Assembly (NCBI GenBank): GCA_002382085.1
Contig: DFZK01000010.1
Span: forward strand, 1 to 64,000
DNA: 64,000 bases
Source of the DNA: Sulfurospirillum sp. UBA4058
Lineage (GTDB): Bacteria; Campylobacterota; Campylobacteria; Campylobacterales; Sulfurospirillaceae
Reading direction: 5' to 3'
The position numbers and the translations under genes were made by a program. The notes beneath the pieces were generated by a model that did no database searches, was not told the origin of the DNA, and saw only the letters and a list, made by a program, of their open reading frames with translations. Below are positions 18,305 to 26,808 of the stretch, in pieces (the stretch's first letter is position 1; each line of letters starts with the position of its first letter).

Positions 18305-19165
18305 ATGTCGTATACGAAAGCATTTTGGATTACCTCGCTCGGTATGTTTTTGATGAGCTTTGAATCGCCGCTGATCAAAATGACGCACGTGAGCGCGCAA
18401 AATTTTACGTTCTATTTCGGTCTTTGTATGTGTCTAAGCCTCAATAGCGTTTTACTGTTTCAGTACAAAAGGGCTATTTTTGCGATGTATCGCCGACATA
18501 TCGTTTCGATTTTAGCGTGCGCGTTTTGCATCGCACTCAGCAATTTTTTGTTTATCCTTGCCATCAAACATACCAGTGTCGCAAGTGCGGTTTTTATTTT
18601 GAGTACCGGTCCGCTTATCAGCGCGCTCTTTTCGTTTCTCTTGTTTAAAACCAAAACGCCGCTTCGTACGTTTATCGCGATCTTTTTCGTCTTTGTCGGT
18701 CTTTTTATTATTCTTTTTAACGACTTGGGATTGGGCAATATGGAGGGAAATCTTTACGCTTTCGGGTGCGTTTTTGCGTTTATTTCGATGCTGTTTATCT
18801 TGGAAAGAGACAAAGAAGTGAACCGCTTGGCATGTTTTGGAACAGGCACGCTGATGGCATCGTTTTTAGCACTCTTAAGCGCACCGATCGTCCTACCCGA
18901 TACCTATTCTCTGAGCATTATCGTCTTTATGGGAGGTGTTTTAACACCTTTGTCCCGCGCGTTTATCGGCACGGGAACCAAAGTGCTCCCTTCCGTAGAA
19001 GTTGCGCTTTTGACGATTATCGAGCCGGTTTTAGCCCCCGTTTGGGTTTGGTGTCTCATCGACGAAACACCGCACCCCAATACTTTGATCGGAGGCGTGA
19101 TTATTTTAATCACGCTTGTACTGCACTCGCTTAAAGCGCATCAAGCCGCTACGCGTTCGAATTAG
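18305..19165 (+). CDS. EamA/DMT-family membrane transporter
   Basis: The 286-residue protein has about ten hydrophobic helices in two homologous halves, as in EamA drug/metabolite transporters. The end of the first half shows TSVASAVFILSTGPLISALFS and the second half shows LPSVEVALLTIIEPVLAPVW, both typical of the family. Likely an exporter of small metabolites; substrate unknown. It follows VF530 closely. Its 3' end overlaps the convergent SnoaL-like gene by 17 bases. Confidence 0.85.
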   Translation: MSYTKAFWITSLGMFLMSFESPLIKMTHVSAQNFTFYFGLCMCLSLNSVLLFQYKRAIFAMYRRHIVSILACAFCIALSNFLFILAIKHTSVASAVFILSTGPLISALFSFLLFKTKTPLRTFIAIFFVFVGLFIILFNDLGLGNMEGNLYAFGCVFAFISMLFILERDKEVNRLACFGTGTLMASFLALLSAPIVLPDTYSLSIIVFMGGVLTPLSRAFIGTGTKVLPSVEVALLTIIEPVLAPVWVWCLIDETPHPNTLIGGVIILITLVLHSLKAHQAATRSN

Positions 19166-19568
19166 CGATGTTGATTTGTCCGTACAGTGCGTTTAAGTCG
19201 CCCAAAACCCATGCGTCGACGATCTTTTCGTTTTCAAATTTAAAAAAGCACGCTCCCGAATAACGAATACGATTGCCCGTGGGTTCAAACCCGAAAAGTT
19301 TACCCGAATGCGTTCCCGTATACACAAGCCTCACTGCGGCTTTATCGCCGTCAACGACGATGTCTTCGATAACGTGGTACAAATTGGGGAATGCGCTAAA
19401 AAGCATTTTCGCATAATCGCAAAAACCGTTGATGCTATCCACTCGCATTCCTAAAGAACCTCTAAAATTAAACGAAGGGTCGAAAAAGCGGTGCGCTTGA
19501 TCGAGTTTTTTCTCGTTCCAGAGCACGTCGTAATACTCTTCAACCAACTGTCGTATCTGCTTTGCCAT
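19149..19568 (-). CDS. SnoaL/NTF2-like protein (ester-cyclase type)
   Basis: A 139-residue cytoplasmic protein with the NTF2-like cone fold pattern: helical N-terminus (VEEYYDVLWNEKKLDQAHRF), FDPSFNFRG, then alternating strands (AAVRLVYTGTHSGKLFG; GNRIRYSGACFFKFENEKIVD AWVLGD). This matches the SnoaL-like polyketide-cyclase/ester-cyclase family, whose members vary in activity, so no substrate is assigned. It begins one base after the stop of the 82-residue gene upstream and is probably cotranscribed with it. Confidence 0.75.
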   Translation of the reverse strand: MAKQIRQLVEEYYDVLWNEKKLDQAHRFFDPSFNFRGSLGMRVDSINGFCDYAKMLFSAFPNLYHVIEDIVVDGDKAAVRLVYTGTHSGKLFGFEPTGNRIRYSGACFFKFENEKIVDAWVLGDLNALYGQINIANSNA

Positions 19569-19817
19569 CTATTTTTTGTCCTTTTCAAGCCCTTGTTTCG
19601 CAGGTGCTTTATGGGAAGCGGCAGAATTTTGGTCATACCAACTTTCGCTTGCATCGTACTCAAATTCGAAGACTTTATCCAAGCCTCGTTTTTCAAGTTC
19701 TTGGTCTATATTTTGCGGGGTAATCCCCTTTTTCTTACATGCATCAAGAATCGCCTCAATATCTTCTTCGGGAATTCCGCTGTAACGCATTTCTAAAACT
19801 GCTTCGTTAGCCGTCAT
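19569..19817 (-). CDS. Small acidic helical protein, unknown
   Basis: Not recognised. The 82-residue protein is predicted helical at the N-terminus (TANEAVLEMRYSGIPEEDIE; AILDACKKKGITPQNIDQEL) with a pattern like a small UBA-type helical bundle. It then has a low-complexity charged tail (SHKAPAKQGLEKDKK). It sits directly upstream of the SnoaL-like gene with no gap, so the two likely form one transcript. Confidence 0.65.
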   Translation of the reverse strand: MTANEAVLEMRYSGIPEEDIEAILDACKKKGITPQNIDQELEKRGLDKVFEFEYDASESWYDQNSAASHKAPAKQGLEKDKK

Positions 19818-19961
19818 ACTCTATTCTCGTCAAAACATTGAACTTATCGCTTAAGTTTCCAATTTGGTTTGAAAGCTCAAACACCGCCGTGTCATACAGG
19901 TACGAAATTATAATCATTTTTTTTCAAAAAATAGCTAAAATTCTTTTGAAAGGATGGGAAG

Positions 19962-20855
19962 ATGCTCAAAACGATTTTTCTTTTACTGTGTGCGGGGTTT
20001 CATCTCTTTGCGCTGGAAAACTATACGCTTGACGCTCGGCAATTTTGGAAGGATAAAACCCTTTTTTTGGTTATTCGACGTTTCGAACAAAACGATCAAA
20101 CGCGCTACCTCACGCTCAATACCCAAACCCTGCAAACACGACTTGCGAATGTGGACGAACGTAGGCTAGAGCCGATTTCGCTTCAGGCTTTAGCGCAAAC
20201 GCCTTTTGCCCAAAGCCTTAACGCCGCTACGGCACTTTGGCAAAAAGGCGGCATCGATCATGCGTTACGAAAACGTGACGCAACGCTTTTTTTGACGATG
20301 GATTTATGCCCTTCGTCCAAAAAAGGCTATGAAAGCGCGTTTATCCGTACGTTGACGCGGCAAAACGGTCAAACTCCGATCGCCGTAGCGATCAGTTCGG
20401 CATGGTTGGAACACCATGAAGCGGAGTTTGAAGCACTGCGTAGCGATCCTGATTTAAACATCACGTGGGTCAATCACACGCATACGCATTTTTACGATCG
20501 AACCTTACCGGATCGCGAAAATTTTATGCTTCATCAAGGTACCGACGTACAAGCGGAGATTTTAAACGTAGAGCAACGTTTGATTGAAAAGGGCGTAACG
20601 CCTTCGATCTTTTTCCGTTTTCCCGGACTGATCGCCGACGAACGTTTGATGCGGGCGTTACGCGAGCGCTACTTTTTGATTCCGCTCTCCGCCGACGCGT
20701 GGATCGCTAAAAACCAACGTCCCGAAAGCGGGAGTTTCATCTTGATTCACGGGAATAAAAACGAACCTTTGGGCATTGACATGTTAGAACGAATGCTCCC
20801 CGATCTGCTGAAACGTTATCGCTTCAAAGCGATCGAAGAAGCGTTTGTGCCTTAA
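19962..20855 (+). CDS. Secreted NodB-like polysaccharide deacetylase homologue
   Basis: The 297-residue protein has a signal peptide (LKTIFLLLCAGFHLFA) and a NodB-type domain. Four of five family motifs are visible: HTHTH (metal histidines, H-T-x-x-H), FFRFPGL (motif 3), ADAW (motif 4) and LIHGN (motif 5). Motif 1, normally TFDDGP, reads TMDLCPS: the first aspartate stays but the metal-binding second aspartate is leucine. It may still deacetylate a cell-wall or extracellular sugar with altered metal binding, or be inactive. It ends one base before the convergent DUF1445 gene. Confidence 0.8.
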   Translation: MLKTIFLLLCAGFHLFALENYTLDARQFWKDKTLFLVIRRFEQNDQTRYLTLNTQTLQTRLANVDERRLEPISLQALAQTPFAQSLNAATALWQKGGIDHALRKRDATLFLTMDLCPSSKKGYESAFIRTLTRQNGQTPIAVAISSAWLEHHEAEFEALRSDPDLNITWVNHTHTHFYDRTLPDRENFMLHQGTDVQAEILNVEQRLIEKGVTPSIFFRFPGLIADERLMRALRERYFLIPLSADAWIAKNQRPESGSFILIHGNKNEPLGIDMLERMLPDLLKRYRFKAIEEAFVP

Positions 20856-21623
20856 TTATTCGTAGTATTCGCTGTCTTTGCGATCGGTCACGAACATGTG
20901 ACCCGGTGCATGCGTAATCGCAAAAGGTAGCTTCATCTTCGTAATGACGTTTTGAGGCGTTACGCCGCAAGGCCAAAAAAGCGGTACTTCACCCTCTTTA
21001 ATCTCGATAGGATCGCCGTAATCAGGGCGGTCTATATCGCCGATACCGATGGTTTCAGGCGTTCCCGAGTGAATGGGCGAACCGTGCATTTGCGGGAAAT
21101 GCCCCGTTACTTCATACGCGTCGGCTACTTTTTCGCGCTTGATCGGGCGCATGCTCACGACCATTTCACCCTCAAATCCGGCAACCGGCGTCAGCCGAAC
21201 GTTGGTGTTGTACATAGCAACGTTTTTTTGCATATCGACGTGACGAAGCGGCATACCGTTTTCGATGAGTGCCGTCTCGAACGAAAAACTGCATCCGATT
21301 AAGAAAAAAACCAAATCGGGCGTATAATAAGGCGTAATGTCCGTCACCGTTTCGACCAAAACGCCCTCACGTAAGATATTGTACTTTGGAATTTCGGTTA
21401 AAAGATCGGCACGATCGGCTAAAATCTCGGTATGATGCCCTTCTTTGACGATCTCCAAAACTGGAATCGCTTTTGAGTTTGCTTTCGCAAACGCCTCAAA
21501 GCCCTCGGCATACTGCCTCGGTAGTGCCACCATATTCATCTGAATGTACCCCGGACATTCGCCCGCCGTCGGTCTTGCGAATTCGCCTTTCGCGATTTTC
21601 GCGCGTAGCTCTTTAGGAGTCAT
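20856..21623 (-). CDS. DUF1445 putative hydro-lyase (D-glutamate cyclase N-terminal type)
   Basis: The 255-residue cytoplasmic protein matches the YcsI/DUF1445 (UPF0317) family: AGECPGYIQMN near residue 20, the FFLIGCSFSFETAL segment, RHVDMQKNVAMYNT, and WPCGVTPQNV with HAPGHMFVTD at the C-terminus. In vertebrates this domain is fused to a DUF4392 domain in mitochondrial D-glutamate cyclase. Here a DUF4392 gene is the divergent neighbour across a 265-base intergenic region. Enzyme activity is inferred from that fusion; the name hydro-lyase is a database label. Confidence 0.85.
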   Translation of the reverse strand: MTPKELRAKIAKGEFARPTAGECPGYIQMNMVALPRQYAEGFEAFAKANSKAIPVLEIVKEGHHTEILADRADLLTEIPKYNILREGVLVETVTDITPYYTPDLVFFLIGCSFSFETALIENGMPLRHVDMQKNVAMYNTNVRLTPVAGFEGEMVVSMRPIKREKVADAYEVTGHFPQMHGSPIHSGTPETIGIGDIDRPDYGDPIEIKEGEVPLFWPCGVTPQNVITKMKLPFAITHAPGHMFVTDRKDSEYYE

Positions 21624-21765
21624 CGTCTTCCTTTTTCAAACGTTTTTGCCTTCAACGTACGTTAAAGGCTTGCATCAAAATCTTGCATAGCACGTTGCCT
21701 CAACCGTGTTCAAAGCACTAAAAGTGCGTGGACGCTCCGCCGAAAAAAACCCGACGTTACGTACG

Positions 21766-21788
21766 CTTGGAAGCTTAGAGCTTTCAAG
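21766..21788. other. Hairpin in the divergent DUF1445/DUF4392 spacer
   Basis: Ten-base arms (one G-T mismatch/wobble) with a TAG loop. A second small hairpin, GCACT with AGTGC, lies at 21715-21727. Either could be an operator or leader structure for the divergent pair. A -10-like TACAAT lies about 40 bases before the plus-strand ATG. Confidence 0.35.
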
Positions 21789-21888
21789 ACGCGTCAAGCG
21801 TTCTGCAAGAATTCTATTGATTAATCGCATTGTACCCAATTTTTAGATACAATTTTTCACGATAAGATTTTGAGGTAAAAAGGTTTTT

Positions 21889-22725
21889 ATGAACGCATTT
21901 TCTTCGATTGAGGCGATTACGCTTCAACACTCCACTCGCCATATGGACAAAATTCAAGCGCACTTTCCCCAAGCTCATACGCAAAAAGCCGTCAAAGCTT
22001 TTTTGAAACTCGACAAAGGGGTCGTTTTCATTTACACGGGATTTTACGTCGCGGGCTTCGCCGAAACGGACGGACCTCTCGGGGCATACTTTTTGGCAAA
22101 AACGTTTCAGACTTTAGGCTTTACGCCCGTCATCATTACCGACCATTTTTGCGAAGACTACTTTTTCGAATTTAAAACGCTCTACATCCCTCTTGAAGGG
22201 CTTTTCAAAGAGCAATACGAACTCTTGCTCAACACCTACAAACCCGTATGCCATTTTGCGATCGAACGTTGCGGGCAAAACAAAGAAGGGCAATACCTTA
22301 ACGCACGCGGCGTGGACATCAAAGAGTTTACCGCACCCGTCGACGAACTCTTCAAACTAGGTTCTAAAACCGCTCCGAGTTTCGGTATCGGCGACGGCGG
22401 CAACGAAATCGGCATGGGAAGCTTTGCCGAAGTGCTCAAAAATAAAGAGTTTTTTTACGACTATTGCGTCATTTCTTGCGACTATCCGATCATCGCTTCC
22501 GTTTCCAACTGGGGCGGATACGGCTTTATCGCCGAGCTTGAAAAAGTCTTACATGTAAACCTATTACCCTCTTTTGAAGAGGTCGAAAAATACTTAGCGT
22601 TTATCGTCTCAAAAGGCTCGGTGGACGGCATCAAACGCGAATCCGTCATGTCCGTGGACGGCAAAGAGTGGTCGATAGAGCCCCAAATACTTCAAGCACT
22701 CAAAGAGTACGCTACGAAAGGATAA
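21889..22725 (+). CDS. DUF4392 protein (D-glutamate cyclase C-terminal type)
   Basis: The 278-residue protein carries the DUF4392 hallmarks FIYTGFYVAGFAETDGPLGA near residue 50, the glycine-rich GIGDGGNEIGMG near residue 160 and ASVSNWGGYGF near residue 205. In the vertebrate D-glutamate cyclase this domain, together with DUF1445, converts D-glutamate to 5-oxo-D-proline. It is divergent from the DUF1445 gene and is followed after 3 bases by a thioredoxin gene. It includes one in-frame TTACATGTAA (22549-22558, encoding LHV). Confidence 0.85.
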   Translation: MNAFSSIEAITLQHSTRHMDKIQAHFPQAHTQKAVKAFLKLDKGVVFIYTGFYVAGFAETDGPLGAYFLAKTFQTLGFTPVIITDHFCEDYFFEFKTLYIPLEGLFKEQYELLLNTYKPVCHFAIERCGQNKEGQYLNARGVDIKEFTAPVDELFKLGSKTAPSFGIGDGGNEIGMGSFAEVLKNKEFFYDYCVISCDYPIIASVSNWGGYGFIAELEKVLHVNLLPSFEEVEKYLAFIVSKGSVDGIKRESVMSVDGKEWSIEPQILQALKEYATKG

Positions 22726-22728
22726 ACG

Positions 22729-23151
22729 ATGAAAGTCATCTGTCCCAATTGCTTGGCAACCAACAACGTTCCCAAACTCGAAGTCTATAAAAAAGCCAAT
22801 TGCGGCAAATGCAAAGAGAGCTTGCTCGACCCGCATCCTATCGCGCTTACAAGCGATACGATCGATGCGATCTTAGAAAATACCGACGTGCCCGTCATCG
22901 TCGATTTTTGGGCACCGTGGTGCGGTCCGTGCAAGATGTTCGCCCCCACCTTCCAACAAGCCGCCCGCGCCTACCCGCTTCGCATACTCTTCGCCAAAGT
23001 CGACACCGAAGCCGAGCAATTTTTAGCTTCACGCTTTAAAATCCGCTCCATCCCGACCTTGATCGTTTTTAAAGACGGCGCGGAAGTGGAAAGAGTCAGC
23101 GGAGCGATGAGCGATGAAGATTTGGACGCTTTTGTGGAGAGGTTTTTGTAA
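22729..23151 (+). CDS. trxC: Thioredoxin 2 with N-terminal zinc ribbon
   Basis: Disulphide reductase of 140 residues. Two CxxC pairs at the N-terminus (CPNC, CGKC) form the zinc ribbon that defines thioredoxin 2, and the active site is WCGPC near residue 64, followed by the cis-proline segment RSIPTLIVF. E. coli TrxC is induced by oxidative stress through OxyR; regulation here is not visible. It starts 3 bases after the DUF4392 stop, so both are probably on one transcript. Confidence 0.92.
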   Translation: MKVICPNCLATNNVPKLEVYKKANCGKCKESLLDPHPIALTSDTIDAILENTDVPVIVDFWAPWCGPCKMFAPTFQQAARAYPLRILFAKVDTEAEQFLASRFKIRSIPTLIVFKDGAEVERVSGAMSDEDLDAFVERFL

Positions 23152-23159
23152 GGTAAGTC

Positions 23160-24023
23160 TTACTCTATCTCCAAAACGTTATCATAATATTGCTTGTTTA
23201 CACGCTCTACTTGTGTATCCTTAGAAATTGAATCCAAAAAAGCTTGAAAATCAGGATTCAATTTCGACAATTTATCGATCATTTCAAAATCAAGATTAGT
23301 CTTTTCTTTTGCTCCATAAACAATTTGTGAACTAAATACATCTTTTTTTTGTAGCTTTATTATACCAATACCAAAAGAATTTACTAAACGTGAAAGTTCA
23401 TTTTGAAATTCCTGTTCTTCATCAATATCTTCAACAACCAGATAACCTTCATTTGCCCAAGATGAATTAGAAACAGCCTGAAAAAAATATTCTCTCAAGT
23501 TAATAAATTCCAATTTTCCTTTTTTTAATTCAAAAGAATAAAGTGTTATTTTTGGTTCTGCTACCTGATTTAGGATGTCACGCGCTTCTTTGCCTAAAGA
23601 CTCAAATTTAAAATTCACCCCGACTATATCAGGATGAACCCACTCGTTAAATTTTTTACCTTTTTTATCAGACTTCTCATGAAAAATTGTCTTGCAATAC
23701 AACCCCATAAAATATTTTGCATATTGAACAAAAATTTCATGAAGATCTCTTTCTTTATATTTGTTAACAGCAGGGAATGGTGGAGCTACTTCTATAATAG
23801 AAAGATCAGCTTCTTTGATTTTAAACTTAACAGGTCGTGCTCCTATTTTTTCAAAATAAGGACTTGTATACATTTGTGCCGCTAATGTTGCAGATGGCGT
23901 TGCCCCTGAACTATTTAATTGATCAATATAACCTTTTTTATCTGCATACACCCAAACTTCTTTAGCCGTCAAAGGATCTTTGTTTTCCAATAAAACTTTC
24001 TTCGCTAATTCGATAAATGTCAT
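23160..24023 (-). CDS. HARE-HTH protein with PD-(D/E)XK nuclease-like domain
   Basis: The 287-residue protein starts with a HARE-HTH-like winged helix (MTFIELAKKVLLENKDPLTA, KEVWVYADKKGY; residues 1-70), a fold found in restriction systems and chromatin proteins. The middle reads HPDIVGVNF and, 45 residues later, YSFELKKGKLEF, which fits the PD ... (D/E)xK metal-binding core of restriction-endonuclease-fold nucleases. Composition is AT-rich and CpG-poor compared with both neighbours, a sign of transfer. No methyltransferase gene is adjacent, so it may be a stand-alone defence nuclease, a modification-dependent enzyme, or an orphan. Confidence 0.7.
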   Translation of the reverse strand: MTFIELAKKVLLENKDPLTAKEVWVYADKKGYIDQLNSSGATPSATLAAQMYTSPYFEKIGARPVKFKIKEADLSIIEVAPPFPAVNKYKERDLHEIFVQYAKYFMGLYCKTIFHEKSDKKGKKFNEWVHPDIVGVNFKFESLGKEARDILNQVAEPKITLYSFELKKGKLEFINLREYFFQAVSNSSWANEGYLVVEDIDEEQEFQNELSRLVNSFGIGIIKLQKKDVFSSQIVYGAKEKTNLDFEMIDKLSKLNPDFQAFLDSISKDTQVERVNKQYYDNVLEIE

Positions 24024-24238
24024 TTAATCCCTTTAAATATACATTTTAAATTTGAAACTTGTAACAATTTTGAGTTTACTGAATTTTCTAGAATTTATAT
24101 TTAACATTGTATCTAAATATCAATTATCTACTATTTTTAATATCTCCAATATATGATCATTATCTTTCATTCTGAAATATTTTCAACCCCTCAACTCCCA
24201 CTTTGCTACCATACTCTGATAAATCAAAACTGAGGTGC

Positions 24239-24592
24239 ATGATGGTTCTAGGCAAATGCCCGTATTGCGGTGGGGCAGTAATCTCACAAAAGCTGACCAT
24301 TCAAGGTCAAAAAGTCAACCTTTATGCGTGTGAGCATGCGAAAAAAGAGCGGGACGTCAACGATGATTATGTTTTTAGTAGCAACTCGACGTGTCGGTTT
24401 CGGGTTTACTCGAACACGTTTTTGCGCTGGAACAAGCGGAGCTTGAGCGAGTATGAGATGAAACAACTGCTCAACGAGGGGCAAATAGCGGTGCGGTTGC
24501 ACGGGCGAAAAGGAACGAGTGAATATTTTAAATACGTCATTCCCGATCCCGAATACGGTGTCTCGATTTTATGGGATACGGAAGTTGCTTAG
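24239..24592 (+). CDS. Stand-alone topoisomerase C-terminal-repeat zinc-ribbon protein
   Basis: About 117 residues from the ATG at 24239 (GAGG lies just upstream; an ATG follows at 24242, and the frame is open to 24203). A CPYCGG zinc knuckle begins the protein and two further cysteines follow (YACEHA, TCRFRV). The segment LRWNKRSLSEYEMKQLLNEG resembles the C-terminal repeats of topoisomerase III and IA that bind single-stranded DNA. No topoisomerase core is attached, so it may be a free ssDNA-binding module or a family relic. Confidence 0.65.
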   Translation: MMVLGKCPYCGGAVISQKLTIQGQKVNLYACEHAKKERDVNDDYVFSSNSTCRFRVYSNTFLRWNKRSLSEYEMKQLLNEGQIAVRLHGRKGTSEYFKYVIPDPEYGVSILWDTEVA

Positions 24593-24593
24593 T

Positions 24594-24607
24594 CTTTACA
24601 TGTAAAG
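24594..24607. repeat. 14-base palindrome between convergent genes
   Basis: CTTTACATGTAAAG fills most of the 18-base gap between the stops of two convergent genes. It could act as a tiny hairpin in both transcripts. Confidence 0.7.
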
Positions 24608-24610
24608 ATT

Positions 24611-25918
24611 TTACGGATTGATTTGAGGGGACGGCATATCGATGAAATAGCCTTGCGAATAGTCGATGCCGAGCTGTTTCACGGTAGAGAGAACCGTACT
24701 AGAGTGCACAAACTCCGCGACCGTTTTAATGCCCATTTTTTTGGAAAAGGCGACGATGGTTTCGACGACGATTTGGGCGTTTTTGTCTTTGTCGATGTCT
24801 TTGATGAGGCTTCCGTCGATCTTGATAAAATCGGGATTGAGCTTGATGATGTAGGAAAAGTTGGAAAAGCCGCTCCCAAAATCATCGATGGCGACTTTCG
24901 CGCCGTAGCGTTTAATCTCATTGAAAAAATGGACGACCTTGTTAAAATCGTTCACTTTTTCCGACTCTAAAAGCTCAAAAGTCAAACGCTCTCCCATACG
25001 AGAATCGTGAAGTTTTTGGATAATAAAATCGTAAATTTCTTGATTGACGATGTCTTCAAACGAAAGGTTAATACTAAAATCGTACGTGTTATGCTCAAAG
25101 ATTTCAAATGTTTTTTCGATGATCGTCGTCGTAATTTTGTCGTAAACTTTAATCATTTTGGCAACGGGAATAAAGTTGTGCGGCGTGTGAATAATGCCCT
25201 CTTCGTCGATCATACGCGAAAGTGCCTCAAACTTGACCACGATGCCCGTTTCATTATCGATAATCGGCTGAAAATAAGGTACGATCCCCGAGCAATCGAC
25301 AATGGCTTTACGCACTTTGGTCGCGTATTTGAGGTTGTTTTCGTACTCTTGCGCAAAAGGCATCGAGTCTTCGAAAATCCAGTATTTGAGTTGTTTCTTT
25401 TTAGCAAATTTTTGCGCCATGCTAACTTTGGAAAAAATATCGTCGTTGTTTTCGCTTGCGCTGGAAGACAAGGTCGAGTCAACGTAAATTTCGGTTTGTG
25501 CGTACGCGTACTTAATATGCGTCAGTTTTTTACACAGTTGACTGATGTAGGCTTTGAGCGTGTAAAAATTCATTTTCTCCGGAAGCAAGATCGCAAATTC
25601 GTCTCCGGCGATGCGGTAAACGCGCGTATCGCCGAGTTCGTTTTTCAGCGTTTTCGCAAACGACTCCAAGATAAAATCGCCCACGACGAAGCCGTAAAAA
25701 TCGTTTAAAAGTTTAAAGTTATCGATATTGGCGATGATCAACGTAAAGCGTGTCGCCTCTTCAAGATCGTGGCGCAGTTGGTACAAATTGGGAAGTCGCG
25801 TTAAAGGATCGATGTAAAACTGCTCGATAAGGCTCTGCTGCACGACGTGAAGCTCGCGACTAAGAAGTTTGACTTTGTCTTGCAACGCCGTTGCGCTCAA
25901 TACGTCCCTATTCATCAC
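24611..25918 (-). CDS. GGDEF-EAL cyclic-di-GMP signalling protein
   Basis: A 435-residue soluble protein with a short coiled N-terminus (residues 1-40, LQDKVKLLSRELHVVQQSLI), a GGDEF domain with AGDEF at the active site, and an EAL domain. EAL motifs: EALSR, ELLES, DDFGSGFSN, KIDGSL, and AEFVH in place of AEGVE, so the conserved glutamate remains but the loop differs. Likely phosphodiesterase, possibly with some cyclase activity. It has no sensory domain of its own. It is transcribed alone, convergent with the zinc-ribbon gene. Confidence 0.88.
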   Translation of the reverse strand: MMNRDVLSATALQDKVKLLSRELHVVQQSLIEQFYIDPLTRLPNLYQLRHDLEEATRFTLIIANIDNFKLLNDFYGFVVGDFILESFAKTLKNELGDTRVYRIAGDEFAILLPEKMNFYTLKAYISQLCKKLTHIKYAYAQTEIYVDSTLSSSASENNDDIFSKVSMAQKFAKKKQLKYWIFEDSMPFAQEYENNLKYATKVRKAIVDCSGIVPYFQPIIDNETGIVVKFEALSRMIDEEGIIHTPHNFIPVAKMIKVYDKITTTIIEKTFEIFEHNTYDFSINLSFEDIVNQEIYDFIIQKLHDSRMGERLTFELLESEKVNDFNKVVHFFNEIKRYGAKVAIDDFGSGFSNFSYIIKLNPDFIKIDGSLIKDIDKDKNAQIVVETIVAFSKKMGIKTVAEFVHSSTVLSTVKQLGIDYSQGYFIDMPSPQINP

Positions 25919-26052
25919 ATTACCTTATGGCATTTTTTGAGATTTGCTTATAATTGTACCGAAAAAGAGAGAAAATTAAAGCGTATCGTTTTGCTATCGT
26001 ATTTTACGAAAGGTTTTGCTAGAATCATTGAAAAGAACATCAAGGAAAAATC

Positions 26053-26400
26053 ATGAAACGTTTATGCCTAATGACGGCGGTTCTCTTCCTCGCCGTCGGC
26101 TATGCCGCCCCTCGAACAAAAGACGTCGAAGTGCCCCGAACAGCGTATCAAGATATTTACAAATACTACATTTTGGAAGAAACTAAAAAAGCTACCAATT
26201 TTCAAGTCGTTTACAAACGGGTGGGGGCAAGTTCGTTTGACTACGGTATCGTCGAGATCAATTGTGCCGGAAAAGTGATTCGTTTACTGGGAAAAAGTAC
26301 CAAATCCGTACGCGCCGTCAACACCGACAATCCCTCGCCGTGGATTGCGCCGCCGCTCAGAACGATCGAAGCGGATATCATCGCTTACGTTTGCCGCTAA
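26053..26400 (+). CDS. Small secreted protein, unknown
   Basis: The 115-residue precursor has a signal peptide (MKRLCLMTAVLFLAVGYAA, cleavage about residue 20), then a roughly 95-residue mature domain with two cysteines (EINCAGK, AYVCR) that could form one disulphide. An AAGGA site precedes the ATG. No family is recognised. It ends 4 bases inside the convergent gene at 26397. Confidence 0.7.
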   Translation: MKRLCLMTAVLFLAVGYAAPRTKDVEVPRTAYQDIYKYYILEETKKATNFQVVYKRVGASSFDYGIVEINCAGKVIRLLGKSTKSVRAVNTDNPSPWIAPPLRTIEADIIAYVCR

Positions 26401-26762
26401 GAGAGCAGTTGCTCTAAAAGCGGTTTCATTTGAGCGTAATCCTCACGCTTGCTAAATGCTTCCATTAGTTGCATTTTTGCGGCATAAACCTGTGCATCAA
26501 AAAAATAGGTCGTAGAAGTTCCGAAATCAAGTCCGCTTATGCCCAACGCATGCATTGCTTCCCACACTTCGGGAGCACTTAAAGCTTGCGTCGTTTTTTC
26601 AACCGCAAGACGACTTAACCAAGCGTTGTCGCCTTCGCTTGCACCCGTTGAATCGTAGTGTAACAAAAAGTCTTCAAAGCTCGCATCTTCACCCTTAACG
26701 GAGGTGTAAAGCGCATAGCTCGCACCCGCATACGGGTCGATCTCAAAAAGTCGGCTGTCCAT
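26397..26762 (-). CDS. Unknown 121-residue cytoplasmic protein
   Basis: Not recognised. It is acidic and helical with aromatic-rich N-terminus (FEIDPYAGASYALYT) and no signal peptide or membrane helix. A distinct strand-like LDFGTSTTYFFDA lies near residue 80. A possible ribosome binding site (AGGAGC) lies before the ATG. It follows the PhoX-type gene on the minus strand after a hairpin, so it is likely transcribed from the PhoX promoter or its own. Confidence 0.6.
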   Translation of the reverse strand: MDSRLFEIDPYAGASYALYTSVKGEDASFEDFLLHYDSTGASEGDNAWLSRLAVEKTTQALSAPEVWEAMHALGISGLDFGTSTTYFFDAQVYAAKMQLMEAFSKREDYAQMKPLLEQLLS

Positions 26763-26808
26763 CGTTTGCTCCTGTGTTCTTCTTCAAAAAGCAAGCAAAA
26801 AACATACC

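Noticed and set aside
24623..25708. Plus-strand frames of 115 and 233 residues opposite the GGDEF-EAL gene
   Set aside because: Shadows of the EAL and GGDEF coding strand; composition is Asp/Val/Phe-rich as expected from antisense of that gene.
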